A stretch of 63,280 nucleotides of DNA. Source: a virus. The stretch spans positions 1 to 63,280 of the IMG/VR virus record IMGVR_UViG_3300025592_000789. One strand, given 5' to 3'. This document shows, in pieces, positions 17,816 through 26,781 of this stretch; position 1 is the first letter of the stretch, and each line of letters begins with the position of its first letter. The position numbers were made by a program, and so were the translations under genes. The notes under the pieces were generated by a model, which did not search any database, was not told where the DNA came from, and was given only the letters and a program-made list of their open reading frames with translations.

Positions 17816-19186
17816 ATGATAATACATATAACGAACTTAGCAATTATTACTGACCTGACAAGATCTCAAACAGAGCACATAAAAAGATATTTAACAATAT
17901 CTAATCCTAAGCTCATTGAACTTACCAGGCTAGGATTAAATGCTCACAAGATAACAAAATACTTAACTTTTTATAAGCACCACGGAGACAGACTACTAGT
18001 TCCTATAGGCGCATTGCCATATATTACATCTACATTTTCCTACTCAATGTCTAAAGCAGACATAATAGACAATAGAGTAACCCATACATCCGAAGCATAT
18101 TTTTCTAAATTAAAACCTCATAAAGGATTTAAATTAAGAGATTATCAAGAGGAGATAGTTTCTGCTTGTATGGAAAAAAGTGTTGGCGTAGTAGAGGCAA
18201 TGACTGGATCTGGCAAGACTATAGCTTTTGCTGAACTTATATTAAGACGAAGACAGAATACTTTAGTATTAGTTCACACCACGGAACTAGCAAATCAAAC
18301 AAGAGCTGCTATTGCAGAATATTTAAATGTGTCAGAAGATGCTATTGGATTTATCGGCGGTGGCACATTTAAAGTAAAACCTATAACGGTAGGGTTACTA
18401 CAAAGTCTAGCATCATTTATAAAGACTGATGATGGTTTTAGTAAAATAGATTTAATAAATGAGAAGTTTGGACAAATCATTTGTGACGAAACACATATAA
18501 TAGCTGCAGACTCTTATTATAATGTGATGACAGAGCTTAAAGCAAAATATAAATTTGGATTCTCGGCTACTCCTAAAAGAGAAGATGGTCTTACAAATGT
18601 TATATTCTTTGCTACTGGTCCTAGAATTCATGTTGTTGATAAAGATAGATTAAAAAAAGTTTTAATGAAGCCAGACTTAAGAGAAATTCAAACTGATTAT
18701 TATTTTCCTCTTATGCAAACCTCCGAATACCAAGACATGGTGTCGGATTTAAGTTTAGATGAAGAAAGAAATAATCTAATATTAGAAACTCTAAAAGACT
18801 ATAAAGATAAACCAATTTGTATTCTATGTTCCAGACTATCTCAAGTTGAATATTTACAGGACAAAATTAAAGATTCTGTTATATTGACTTCTAAGATGAC
18901 AAAGAAAAATAGAAAACAAGTAATGGAAGATTTATTACTTAAAAAGAAAAACATAGTTATTTCTACTTATGGGTTATTTAGTACTGGAATAAATATCCCT
19001 CATTTAGAAATAGTTTTTCTAGCAGGACCAATGCAGTCTGAAATTAAAATTAAACAAACTGCTGGCAGATTGATGAGAAAAGCTAAAGGAAAAAACTCTG
19101 CAATAATGGTTGACTTTGATGATAAAAAAGTCGATCTTCTACATAGACAGTTCTTAAAACGAAGAAGGATTCTTAGAAAATTATGA
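17816..19186 (+). CDS. uvsW: SF2 DNA helicase, UvsW-like
   Basis: 456 residues, close to T4 UvsW length. Superfamily 2 motifs in order: 'RDYQ' (about 108-111), Walker A 'TGSGKT' (130-135), motif Ia 'VLVHTTELANQ', Walker B 'DETH' (224-227), motif III 'FSATPKR' (about 249-255) and motif VI 'QTAGRLMRKAKGK' (about 414-426). UvsW unwinds branched DNA and R-loops and controls the switch from origin- to recombination-dependent replication. It is the first gene of the rightward operon. Its ATG lies 6 nt after the -10 box, so the mRNA is probably leaderless. The N-terminal 100 residues would be the UvsW DNA-binding domain. The peptide deformylase start overlaps its stop (ATGA). Confidence 0.88.
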   Translation: MIIHITNLAIITDLTRSQTEHIKRYLTISNPKLIELTRLGLNAHKITKYLTFYKHHGDRLLVPIGALPYITSTFSYSMSKADIIDNRVTHTSEAYFSKLKPHKGFKLRDYQEEIVSACMEKSVGVVEAMTGSGKTIAFAELILRRRQNTLVLVHTTELANQTRAAIAEYLNVSEDAIGFIGGGTFKVKPITVGLLQSLASFIKTDDGFSKIDLINEKFGQIICDETHIIAADSYYNVMTELKAKYKFGFSATPKREDGLTNVIFFATGPRIHVVDKDRLKKVLMKPDLREIQTDYYFPLMQTSEYQDMVSDLSLDEERNNLILETLKDYKDKPICILCSRLSQVEYLQDKIKDSVILTSKMTKKNRKQVMEDLLLKKKNIVISTYGLFSTGINIPHLEIVFLAGPMQSEIKIKQTAGRLMRKAKGKNSAIMVDFDDKKVDLLHRQFLKRRRILRKL

Positions 19187-19701
19187 TCAAACCAATTAAT
19201 CTGGCAACAGATAAAGATGGTCGAAAGCAACTAACAACTAAATGTGTAAATGTAGACACTGTTCTTGACTCGCCAATGTCAACTCATAAGTATTGGCCAC
19301 AAGAGTTAGTTGACCTAGTTACTAATATGAAAGACACTGCTACAGATATAGGAACAGAGCAATGTCTTGGTATCGCTGCAAATCAAATTTGGGATAAAGA
19401 CTCCCCCTGTCCCTCTGTCTTAATTATGATATGGCCTGGGGAAGAAAAAGATACTTGGGGATGGAAAGAGTTTATTAACCCTGTAGTTGTTACAAACGGT
19501 AAAACTTATAGAAGCACTGAGGGGTGTCTTAGCCAGCCAGACGTGGTGTTTGATGTAAAGAGAAAACTCAATGCAACTATCCAATTCCAAGAATTAGATA
19601 ATCCCGAGCTACAAACAATTAAATTCTACGGCAAGCAAGGCCCTTGGGCTAAGATTTGCCAACATGAAATTACGCACATTAAAGGTAAACTGCACAAATG
19701 A
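19183..19701 (+). CDS. def: Peptide deformylase
   Basis: 172 residues, normal length. All three metal-site motifs are present: 'GIAANQ' (63-68), 'EGCLS' (113-117, Cys115 a metal ligand) and 'HEITH' (161-165). The enzyme removes the formyl group from nascent N-terminal Met. Deformylase genes are known in cyanophages and other marine phages, where they are thought to speed maturation of phage or organelle-like proteins. The spacing between motifs is normal, but the C-terminal helix after HEITH is very short (7 residues), as in the minimal phage versions. The gene overlaps both neighbours by 4 nt (ATGA), so it is translationally coupled. Confidence 0.9.
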   Translation: MIKPINLATDKDGRKQLTTKCVNVDTVLDSPMSTHKYWPQELVDLVTNMKDTATDIGTEQCLGIAANQIWDKDSPCPSVLIMIWPGEEKDTWGWKEFINPVVVTNGKTYRSTEGCLSQPDVVFDVKRKLNATIQFQELDNPELQTIKFYGKQGPWAKICQHEITHIKGKLHK

Positions 19702-20705
19702 AAAAAGCATTAACATTTGACGATGTAACCATCATTCCTAGATATAGCAAAATAGACTCAAGGGATTCATGTAATACTGATACTATTTTGGCAGGTACTA
19801 GTGGACTACGTATACCAATAATTGGATCCCCTATGGATACTGTAACAGAGCAAGCTATGGCAGATAAACTAGGAGATTTAGGTGGAATTGGATTTATCCA
19901 CAGGTTTATGCCAATTGAAGAACAGGTCGCATGTATAGAAAAATCATGTGGACGAGTTGGTGGAACTATAGGAGTAACAGGAGATTATAGATTACACACT
20001 AGTAAACTAATAGACGCTGGAGCTACTGTTATATTAATAGACGTAGCACACGGACATCACATGTTGGTAGAGAACGCTCTTAAACGTCTTAAACCATTAT
20101 ATCCAACTATACCATTTATTGCTGGGTCTATCTCGACTGCTGAAGCCGCAGAAGCTTTAATAGCTTGGGGAGCCGATGCTTTAAGAGTTGGTCAGGGCAA
20201 TGGCTCATTGTGTGAGACTAGAGTTAAAACAGGCTGCGGAGTTCCGCAGATTACGGCTTTACAGGAGATTAAAAAAGTATCTGGAAATACACCTATTATT
20301 TCATGTGGAGGAATTAGAACCCCAGGTGACTTTGCAAAAGCTATTGCAGCAGGGGCAGATACAGTAATCTTAGGATCTTTATTAGCTGGTACAAAAGAAA
20401 GTCCTGGAGATATTAAGCGTCAAGGAACTTGGCCGAATGAAGTATTATTTAAAGAGTACAGGGGATCCGCCTCGGCCTCAGCTAAAAAAGCTAGAGGCGA
20501 AGAGGTAAAGAACATTGAAGGTAACTCTAAACAAATTCCGTATAAAGGAAAAGTAGAACGTATCATAGATGATTTAATGTATGGGCTAAGATCAGCAATG
20601 TCTTATGTCGGTGCTATTGATATTAAATCATTCCAAGAACGTGCAGAATTTATGGAAGTAACCAATGCTGGAATAGCAGAATCAAAACCACACCTATTAG
20701 GATAA
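19698..20705 (+). CDS. IMP dehydrogenase / GMP reductase family enzyme (no CBS domains)
   Basis: 335 residues, a TIM-barrel-only form without the CBS pair. The catalytic loop 'GNGSLCETRVKTGCGVPQ' holds the nucleophile Cys172. 'PYKGKVERIIDDL' and 'GLRSAMSYVGA' match the C-terminal family signature, and 'GADTVILGSLLAGTKES' is closer to GMP reductase (GuaC). The end 'VTNAGIAESKPH' looks more like IMPDH. The flap is short, as in GMPR. Either activity would feed guanine nucleotide pools for phage DNA. The 'DGG' that binds the substrate ribose in both enzymes is 'CGG' here (Cys203, in IISCGGIRTPGD), so activity or specificity may differ. It is coupled to the deformylase by an ATGA overlap. Confidence 0.85.
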   Translation: MKKALTFDDVTIIPRYSKIDSRDSCNTDTILAGTSGLRIPIIGSPMDTVTEQAMADKLGDLGGIGFIHRFMPIEEQVACIEKSCGRVGGTIGVTGDYRLHTSKLIDAGATVILIDVAHGHHMLVENALKRLKPLYPTIPFIAGSISTAEAAEALIAWGADALRVGQGNGSLCETRVKTGCGVPQITALQEIKKVSGNTPIISCGGIRTPGDFAKAIAAGADTVILGSLLAGTKESPGDIKRQGTWPNEVLFKEYRGSASASAKKARGEEVKNIEGNSKQIPYKGKVERIIDDLMYGLRSAMSYVGAIDIKSFQERAEFMEVTNAGIAESKPHLLG

Positions 20706-20708
20706 GAC

Positions 20709-21083
20709 ATGTTTGACGAAGACGATATTTTAGAAAACAAAGACAAAATAGCAAAAAGAGAAAAAAATCGTCCTGGACATAGAATTGTAAAATGTTGTGG
20801 TAATTGTATATACTTTGTATATTATGGGTCAGCTCGTAGAGGTTTGTGCTGTGTAGAGCACGTAAAGAAAGCAGAGCGAGATAAAAGTAGAAGAGCACGT
20901 TGGACCGTTCCTCAAATAGAGGGTAAGACAAGACAACAATCTCTCACCATAGCTCGTGATAGCGGTGAGTATGATTATACTCATATAACATGTCTATGTA
21001 AAAACCATAAACTTAGATCTCGTGTTAGAAGTATAAAGGATGTAACAGATTTTTGTGGTGCGAAGTGGAAAGGTGGTAAGTAA
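20709..21083 (+). CDS. Unassigned cysteine-rich small protein
   Basis: 124 residues. Cysteines lie at 29, 30, 33, 47, 48, 95, 97 and 116, and basic residues are common (KKAERDKSRRAR). The CC-x2-C and CC pairs, with the later CLC and single Cys, would suit one or two structural zinc sites, so it may bind nucleic acid or act as a small regulator. I do not recognise a named family. It starts 3 nt after the IMPDH-like gene and sits just upstream of the CCA-enzyme relative. Confidence 0.6.
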   Translation: MFDEDDILENKDKIAKREKNRPGHRIVKCCGNCIYFVYYGSARRGLCCVEHVKKAERDKSRRARWTVPQIEGKTRQQSLTIARDSGEYDYTHITCLCKNHKLRSRVRSIKDVTDFCGAKWKGGK

Positions 21084-21084
21084 T

Positions 21085-22569
21085 ATGCTAGAAAATATTG
21101 CACGCTATCTATTATTGCATGATATAAAATCATATGTTTGTGGTGGTACCGCAAGAGATTTAAAGTTAAGCCGAACTATTATGAGTTATGACTTTGCGGT
21201 AGTTTCTAACATGCAAGAATTACAAGCTAAGTTTAAAAATAAGATCAAACATTCAGATCCATTTTTAACTTACGTAACTATTATGTATAAAGGATTATAC
21301 ATAAATTTATACCCACTAAAGAAAGTAACTCTTGATAATACTTACTATAAGTTTGAATATACAACCTCTTTAAAAGAGGATTCAAACTCTAGAGACTTTA
21401 CTATCAATGCACTTTATTTTGATCCATTAAAAAATAAATGGTATGATTATCATAACGGTAAAAAGGATATAGAGAACAAGCTAATACGCTTTGTAGGAAA
21501 CCCATATAATAGAATTCTAGAATCTAAGATTAGAATATTACGTGGGCCTGTTTTAGCAGGAGTGTTAGGAACGGGGTGGAAGCTAGAGCATAAGACACAT
21601 GAGGCTATAAAGGATTACAGACTCAAACTAGCATTAACACATTCTACTCAGGTATACAGAGAAGTAAATAAAATCTTTACTAGAGTAGAAATACCTAGTA
21701 AAGTATTTAACATACTTAGGTCTACAAAAGTTCTGGATGATTTCTTTCCAGAACTTCTTTTATGTGTTGGAATCGAGCAGACTAACAAAAGAAAGAATTT
21801 AGATGTGTATCAACATCTAATGTATGCAATAGACTCTGTAAAATTATCTCATCCAAGATGTAAGATTATAAGAACAACTGCGTTATTACATGATATAGGT
21901 AAGCCGCAATGTATGACTTATAATACTAAAAATGAGATTCATTTCTATGGACATGAAAAGGCGAGCTCTTTCCTAGCAGAACGCATTTTATTTAAATGGG
22001 GATTTAAGAAAGATTTTATTAGACAAATAACTTCTTTAATTAATTTACACCTATTTGATGCATCTAGACGTTTATCAAGTGCCGCTGTTAGAAGATTGAT
22101 CAATAGGGCTAGCCCAGAAAATATACATAATCTCATTGATTTACGTATAGCTGATAGATATGGAACAGGACGTCCAGGTATCAGTATGGATAAGGAAGAA
22201 TATTTAAGAGATAGAATAAATAAAGAACTTGAAAATATTTCTCCAAATGATTTCAAATTAGTCTTGCCAAATGATCAGATTATTAGTATGATTAAGGATA
22301 CAACGGACAATCCAGATGCAGCATTGCCTTATATTAGGCAATACTTGAAAAATAAGATACTGTATAGCCTTATCAAGAATAAGCCTGAAAATCTTAAACG
22401 CTTAATACGACAACACTTAAAGATCGATTGTCCTTTAGATAAGACACATTTGTTTAAAACTTTAGTTGAAATTCAGGAATACAAGGCTGAAACCTTTGAT
22501 AATGGCAAACTAAAGTGCGGAGTTTTCTGTAACTTCATGTGTGATAAAAGAATAAGGAATCAGCAATGA
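21085..22569 (+). CDS. CCA-adding enzyme / poly(A) polymerase family protein with HD domain, altered active site
   Basis: 494 residues. I use the ATG at 21085 because AAGGTGG lies before it; an in-frame ATG at 21055 lies inside the upstream gene. Family signatures: 'CGGTARDL' (usual GGxxRD), 'SRDFTINALYF', 'YDYHNGKKDIENKLIRFVGNP' and 'ILESKIRILRG'. A C-terminal HD domain follows with 'LLHDIGKP' and 'FYGHEKAS'. The catalytic D-x-D after GGxxRD is 'YDFAVV' here: the second aspartate is alanine, so metal-dependent nucleotide addition may be lost. The HD domain looks intact and could provide phosphohydrolase activity. It could act on tRNA ends, either as repair or as a decoy, but function is uncertain. 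Confidence 0.82.
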   Translation: MLENIARYLLLHDIKSYVCGGTARDLKLSRTIMSYDFAVVSNMQELQAKFKNKIKHSDPFLTYVTIMYKGLYINLYPLKKVTLDNTYYKFEYTTSLKEDSNSRDFTINALYFDPLKNKWYDYHNGKKDIENKLIRFVGNPYNRILESKIRILRGPVLAGVLGTGWKLEHKTHEAIKDYRLKLALTHSTQVYREVNKIFTRVEIPSKVFNILRSTKVLDDFFPELLLCVGIEQTNKRKNLDVYQHLMYAIDSVKLSHPRCKIIRTTALLHDIGKPQCMTYNTKNEIHFYGHEKASSFLAERILFKWGFKKDFIRQITSLINLHLFDASRRLSSAAVRRLINRASPENIHNLIDLRIADRYGTGRPGISMDKEEYLRDRINKELENISPNDFKLVLPNDQIISMIKDTTDNPDAALPYIRQYLKNKILYSLIKNKPENLKRLIRQHLKIDCPLDKTHLFKTLVEIQEYKAETFDNGKLKCGVFCNFMCDKRIRNQQ

Positions 22570-22961
22570 TCTTGACTACAGTACTTATCGTATTACTAAC
22601 AGTCTTATTGGTAATCAGGTTTGTAGAAGTAAAAAAATACAAACAATTGGTGAAGACGTTAGATCTGAAGGTTGATGACCTACAGGAACAAAATAAAAAA
22701 GAACATTTCCATAGGAAAAGTTCAGAAGTCCGCACAGGACAAATGGTTGAAAAGATGCTACCATTTACTAAAGACTTCAAACATAATCCAAGACAAGCTC
22801 AATTTTTAGGTAACCCTATTGATTATATTGTATTTGGAGACGAATGTATTACTTTTGTTGAAGTTAAAACTGGTAAAGCCAGACTTAGCCAGACTCAGCA
22901 AAAGATAAAAAAGTTAGTCAATAATAAAAAAGTTGAATGGGAAGTTATTAGAATAAAATGA
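22566..22961 (+). CDS. Membrane-anchored Holliday-junction-resolvase-like endonuclease
   Basis: 131 residues. An N-terminal hydrophobic helix (about 2-18, LTTVLIVLLTVLLVIRF) is followed by a charged coiled coil (about 23-50) and then a small PD-(D/E)xK-type domain: 'GNPIDYIVF', 'FVEVKTGKARLS' and 'QQKIKKLV'. This matches the archaeal-Hjc-related endonuclease family (Endonuc_Holl type), whose bacterial members often carry such an N-terminal helix. It would cut branched DNA, perhaps at the membrane. It overlaps the CCA-enzyme stop and the primase start by 4 nt each (ATGA), placing it in the replication operon. The nuclease assignment is good; the junction specificity is inferred. Confidence 0.75.
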   Translation: MILTTVLIVLLTVLLVIRFVEVKKYKQLVKTLDLKVDDLQEQNKKEHFHRKSSEVRTGQMVEKMLPFTKDFKHNPRQAQFLGNPIDYIVFGDECITFVEVKTGKARLSQTQQKIKKLVNNKKVEWEVIRIK

Positions 22962-25693
22962 ATATAGACGTTTTTAGAAAACTTTTTGTTCATAGGCCAG
23001 ATGTGTATGCTATTCAAACGCCTAATAGAACTTATGTACCTGTCCATGAAGATTTAACAGACCGTGTTATATCAGGACACCTTAAAGGTATGGGAACTAT
23101 AGGGTTATATCAAATTATCCCAGAACAGAACACATTAAAGTGGGCTGTTGTTGATATAGATATCAATAAAGATATATTTATTCAAGAGAATTTTGATCTT
23201 GATCTTTGGTTACCTGATTTACGAAAACAAGCAGAACTTATCCAAACAGCTTTAACAGAGCATGAGATCCCGTCCTATCTAGAGTTTTCTGGGTTTAAAG
23301 GATACCATGTTTGGATCTTCTTTGATGAACCTGTAGCTTCTTCACCAGTGTATGTTGGATTACATAGTATTATGAAAAACATAGAACTAGTTAATGACGG
23401 ACTACACTGGGAAATATTTCCTAAACAAAAGTCTGTCAGTGAAGGAAGTATGGGCTCTCTCGTAAAAGGGCCAGAAGGAAAGCACCAGCATTCTGGAAAA
23501 GCTAGTGAATTTATTGATACAGTTGATCTAAAAACTATTGAGTATGCGGATATAAAAAGTTTAATAGCTGCACATAATACCATTGATGTTATCTTTGAAA
23601 AATGTTCAGCATTAAGAAACTTACGTACAAAAGCATTTACTACTGGAGTATTAACTAATGAAGAAAGACTAAACTTAGCATACATATTAATTAATGCTAG
23701 TTCAGAATATGATACTCAAGATGGTGAGAAGTATTTACTTAATAGTATTTTGCCTAAGCTAGGTAATTACAAAAAAGAAACGTCTGAAAAAAATATACAA
23801 CGAATGAAGGATGCCGTTGGAGGGGCCGGGTATAAACCAATAACTTGTGCTAAGTTACAAGAAACTGGTATGTGTCCTGGACCTTGTGCTGAGATTGGTA
23901 CAAAACGTAGTCCAATATATTTCTATAAAAAAGCTCTAGGATTTAGTGAAGGGGCTTTATTAAATGTAGAAGATCCATTTGATAATTTAATTAGACGTGG
24001 GAATAGTTACTATGAACAAAATCTAGGTGAAGATGGGGCTGCACCTACACTTGAAAGATTGTGTAATTATATTGTTGATTTACAAGAGCGCGTAGTTGTT
24101 GATGATGGAACGGGTGACGAATATACATATCTAAAAGGTATTATAAAAACAGATGCAGACGGTGTAGCAGCTGCTGAATTTAAAATGCCTCCATCAGACT
24201 TTCATGATAACAACGCATTCAAATCACATATAACAGACAAATTAGGAATTGACGGTATTTTTACAAAGATAAATGCCGAACCTAAAATTAGACAATGTAT
24301 TGCGAAATACAGTAATACTGTAGATAAGCGAGTAGTATTACAGATGGGCTACAGGAAGGATGAAGAGGAAGATAGATATCCTGATAAGTATATAAGTCCG
24401 TCAGTGATCATTGATAAAACAGGCATACATGAAAATACCTCGATTGAGTTTGATTTAGAAGATGCTGATGTAGCAAAATATCTAAATATAATAGAAGTAA
24501 CCAACGAAGAATTTAATGAAGCTAAACAAGGATTAAATAATCTTCTTTCTTTAAGTGATTGGAATTATACACATTCAGCACTAGCCCACACTATGCTGCC
24601 AATTATAGCTCCGTTCTTATCTGGAGAAGACACTAAATTTACTTACTTCGTTAGAGGTAACTCTGGTGATGGTAAGTCTTATATAATGAAGTTCTTCCAG
24701 AACTTTTATGGAAACTTCACTAACTTAGCTAGTTGGACCTCTACCTTTGCAGCGCTATCAAGAATAGGACACCTGTTTAAAGATGCTCTGTATGTAATAG
24801 ATGATTTTAAACGTCGTAATCTAGGTCGAGCCTATGATCAAGCTTTAACTTTAATGCAGACTTATGCAGATAATACAAGCAGATCAAGAGCACGTCCTGA
24901 CATGGCAATGCAGAAAACATTTACTATTAAGGGCTGGTTGGCATGTACTGGTGAGGATACTCCAGATGGAGAAGCCTCCACATTAGCAAGAAGCATTCAA
25001 GTAAACTGCCTACCAGGAAAGAAAGATAGAGACCTTGGTAGAAAAGTAGAAAGTGTAAGTCATCTATTCTCTGGAATAACTGGTCGTTATATACATCATG
25101 TATTAAAAACTAATCCATTATTATTTGATAGAGCCTTCCAATCATATGAAACATTATTCTATGAAGAGGTAAAAGGCTTACCGAATGATACTCGTATTAC
25201 TAGAAACATTAGTTTGTTAATGACAAGTTACAAATTTATTAGTGAATTCTTTTGGTCGAAAAAAGTATCTGCTGAGAACCAAGAAAAGTTTAAAGAGTAT
25301 TTACTTTCTAAAATAAAAGAACAAGCAGTAGAATCGGCAGAGGAGATGTCGTCCGAGAAATTCATTGAGCAGTTGAGTCTTTTAATTGGTACAGAATCAG
25401 TAATCCTTTTAGATGATACGACAGTTCCAGTGTCTTTAACTCAATATGAAAAGGGAAGAATTATAGGATGGAATGATTTAAATAATTCAGAACATACTTA
25501 TATTATAGGTTCTAGGGCATACGCACTAATAAATAGCGCTCTTATGCAACAGAATATGTCTTTAGGCCATAGCTTAAAAGCAATGATGCTTGATATGTAT
25601 ACTAAAGGATATATTAAAGATCAGAAACTACAATCACTTATATTTAATAAAAGGAAAATAGATGTGATTGTTTTTAACCAAGGAGTTATTTAG
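22958..25693 (+). CDS. Primase-helicase: archaeo-eukaryotic-type primase fused to a P-loop ATPase
   Basis: 911 residues. The N-terminal 200 residues form an AEP primase domain: 'VVDIDIN' (Asp66, Asp68), 'SGFKGYHVWIFF' (His117) and 'EIFPKQK' (152-158). The set of motifs resembles the primases of TOTE conflict systems and of phage primase-polymerases. A Cys cluster 'CAKLQETGMCPGPC' (about 296-309) could bind zinc. A helicase or ATPase domain follows, with Walker A 'GNSGDGKS' (about 567-574) and Walker B 'LYVIDDF' (about 610-616). The combination would give primer synthesis and unwinding in one protein, comparable in role to T7 gp4 but from unrelated domains. Starts and stops overlap neighbours by ATGA. 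Confidence 0.82.
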   Translation: MNIDVFRKLFVHRPDVYAIQTPNRTYVPVHEDLTDRVISGHLKGMGTIGLYQIIPEQNTLKWAVVDIDINKDIFIQENFDLDLWLPDLRKQAELIQTALTEHEIPSYLEFSGFKGYHVWIFFDEPVASSPVYVGLHSIMKNIELVNDGLHWEIFPKQKSVSEGSMGSLVKGPEGKHQHSGKASEFIDTVDLKTIEYADIKSLIAAHNTIDVIFEKCSALRNLRTKAFTTGVLTNEERLNLAYILINASSEYDTQDGEKYLLNSILPKLGNYKKETSEKNIQRMKDAVGGAGYKPITCAKLQETGMCPGPCAEIGTKRSPIYFYKKALGFSEGALLNVEDPFDNLIRRGNSYYEQNLGEDGAAPTLERLCNYIVDLQERVVVDDGTGDEYTYLKGIIKTDADGVAAAEFKMPPSDFHDNNAFKSHITDKLGIDGIFTKINAEPKIRQCIAKYSNTVDKRVVLQMGYRKDEEEDRYPDKYISPSVIIDKTGIHENTSIEFDLEDADVAKYLNIIEVTNEEFNEAKQGLNNLLSLSDWNYTHSALAHTMLPIIAPFLSGEDTKFTYFVRGNSGDGKSYIMKFFQNFYGNFTNLASWTSTFAALSRIGHLFKDALYVIDDFKRRNLGRAYDQALTLMQTYADNTSRSRARPDMAMQKTFTIKGWLACTGEDTPDGEASTLARSIQVNCLPGKKDRDLGRKVESVSHLFSGITGRYIHHVLKTNPLLFDRAFQSYETLFYEEVKGLPNDTRITRNISLLMTSYKFISEFFWSKKVSAENQEKFKEYLLSKIKEQAVESAEEMSSEKFIEQLSLLIGTESVILLDDTTVPVSLTQYEKGRIIGWNDLNNSEHTYIIGSRAYALINSALMQQNMSLGHSLKAMMLDMYTKGYIKDQKLQSLIFNKRKIDVIVFNQGVI

Positions 25694-25696
25694 TGA

Positions 25697-26455
25697 ATGA
25701 AACTTAAGACCATTGCTAGTAGTAGCAGCGGAAATTGCACACGAGTTAGCTCTGGTAAAACTTCTATACTAATTGATTGCGGTATTCCAAGAAAAAGAGT
25801 TTATGAAGATGGCGTTTTTGATATAAGCGCCATTTTTATTACTCATGAGCATAGCGATCATATAAAAGGTGTTAATGTTTTATATAAGAAAGCTAAATGT
25901 AAAGTATATTTACATCGACATGTATATGAAGCCAGACCTAAACATTTTGAATCTATACCCATAGAGGATATAATGTTTATAGAAGCTGGAGATATTACTA
26001 CAATCGATGATACTTTTACAGTTGAAGGCTTTAGTACAAAGCATGACGCAGCATATAGTATGGGTTTTGTAGTTACAGAGATATCTTCGTCAAAGCGCTT
26101 CGGATATATGACTGATACTGGGGCTGTAACTGCTTTAATAAAAAATAAATTAAAAGAATGTGATAGTTACTTTATTGAAGCGGACTACGACGATGAGCAA
26201 TTAAAAAAATACGCTGACTACTCAATCGAATTAAAAGATAGAATAAAAGGAAACTTTGGGCATTTAAGTACTGCACAAGCTATAGAGTTTATTAAAGAAT
26301 CTGTTGATTTAGAAAAAGTAAATAATGTAATCTTTGGCCACTTAAGTGCAAGAACAAATTCACCAGAACTAGTACAAGCTTCTATTGATGAAGAGTTTCC
26401 TAAATATATTAATAAATTCTACATAGCACCAATAGACGAAGAGTTAGATATATGA
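25697..26455 (+). CDS. Metallo-beta-lactamase-fold hydrolase (WalJ/YycJ-like)
   Basis: 252 residues, normal length for the family. The metal site is complete: 'THEHSDH' (49-55), then 'FSTKHDA' and 'YMTDTG' with the bridging aspartate, and 'FGHLS' near the C-terminus. The N-terminal 'SSSSGNC' with 'SILIDCG' matches the YycJ/WalJ and RNase J-related exonuclease branch. It may be a 5'-3' exonuclease or phosphodiesterase acting on phage DNA or nucleotides. It follows the primase-helicase by 3 nt and is coupled to the next gene by ATGA. Confidence 0.8.
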   Translation: MKLKTIASSSSGNCTRVSSGKTSILIDCGIPRKRVYEDGVFDISAIFITHEHSDHIKGVNVLYKKAKCKVYLHRHVYEARPKHFESIPIEDIMFIEAGDITTIDDTFTVEGFSTKHDAAYSMGFVVTEISSSKRFGYMTDTGAVTALIKNKLKECDSYFIEADYDDEQLKKYADYSIELKDRIKGNFGHLSTAQAIEFIKESVDLEKVNNVIFGHLSARTNSPELVQASIDEEFPKYINKFYIAPIDEELDI

Positions 26456-26781
26456 TACTTGCATATAGTTATAGTCCTGTGTATTGTATCGACGAGGACG
26501 GTATACAGACGGCAATTAAAGACCCAGACTATGTAAAAAGGTCTAGTAGAAGTCCATCTCGTTATATTGCCTCTGAAGAATGTATATTATTAGCTCATGA
26601 AAAGGAAGTAATAAAGATAATTACGGGCTTTGATGTGCTACCACACATACTATTTAGCAAGATAGTAACCTTTGCTGTAAACCATGATATGAGGCTAGAG
26701 ATCATAGCATGTGGTAACTTACACCATTTAAATTATCTTGATAAATTAGTAGAAATGCACAACAATCTACTTGACAGTTGA
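26452..26781 (+). CDS. Unassigned small protein
   Basis: 109 residues, family unknown, compact alpha/beta composition, no membrane segment or cysteine cluster. It overlaps the MBL hydrolase stop by 4 nt. Its last codons carry the -35 box (26771-26776) of the next promoter. Confidence 0.6.
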   Translation: MILAYSYSPVYCIDEDGIQTAIKDPDYVKRSSRSPSRYIASEECILLAHEKEVIKIITGFDVLPHILFSKIVTFAVNHDMRLEIIACGNLHHLNYLDKLVEMHNNLLDS

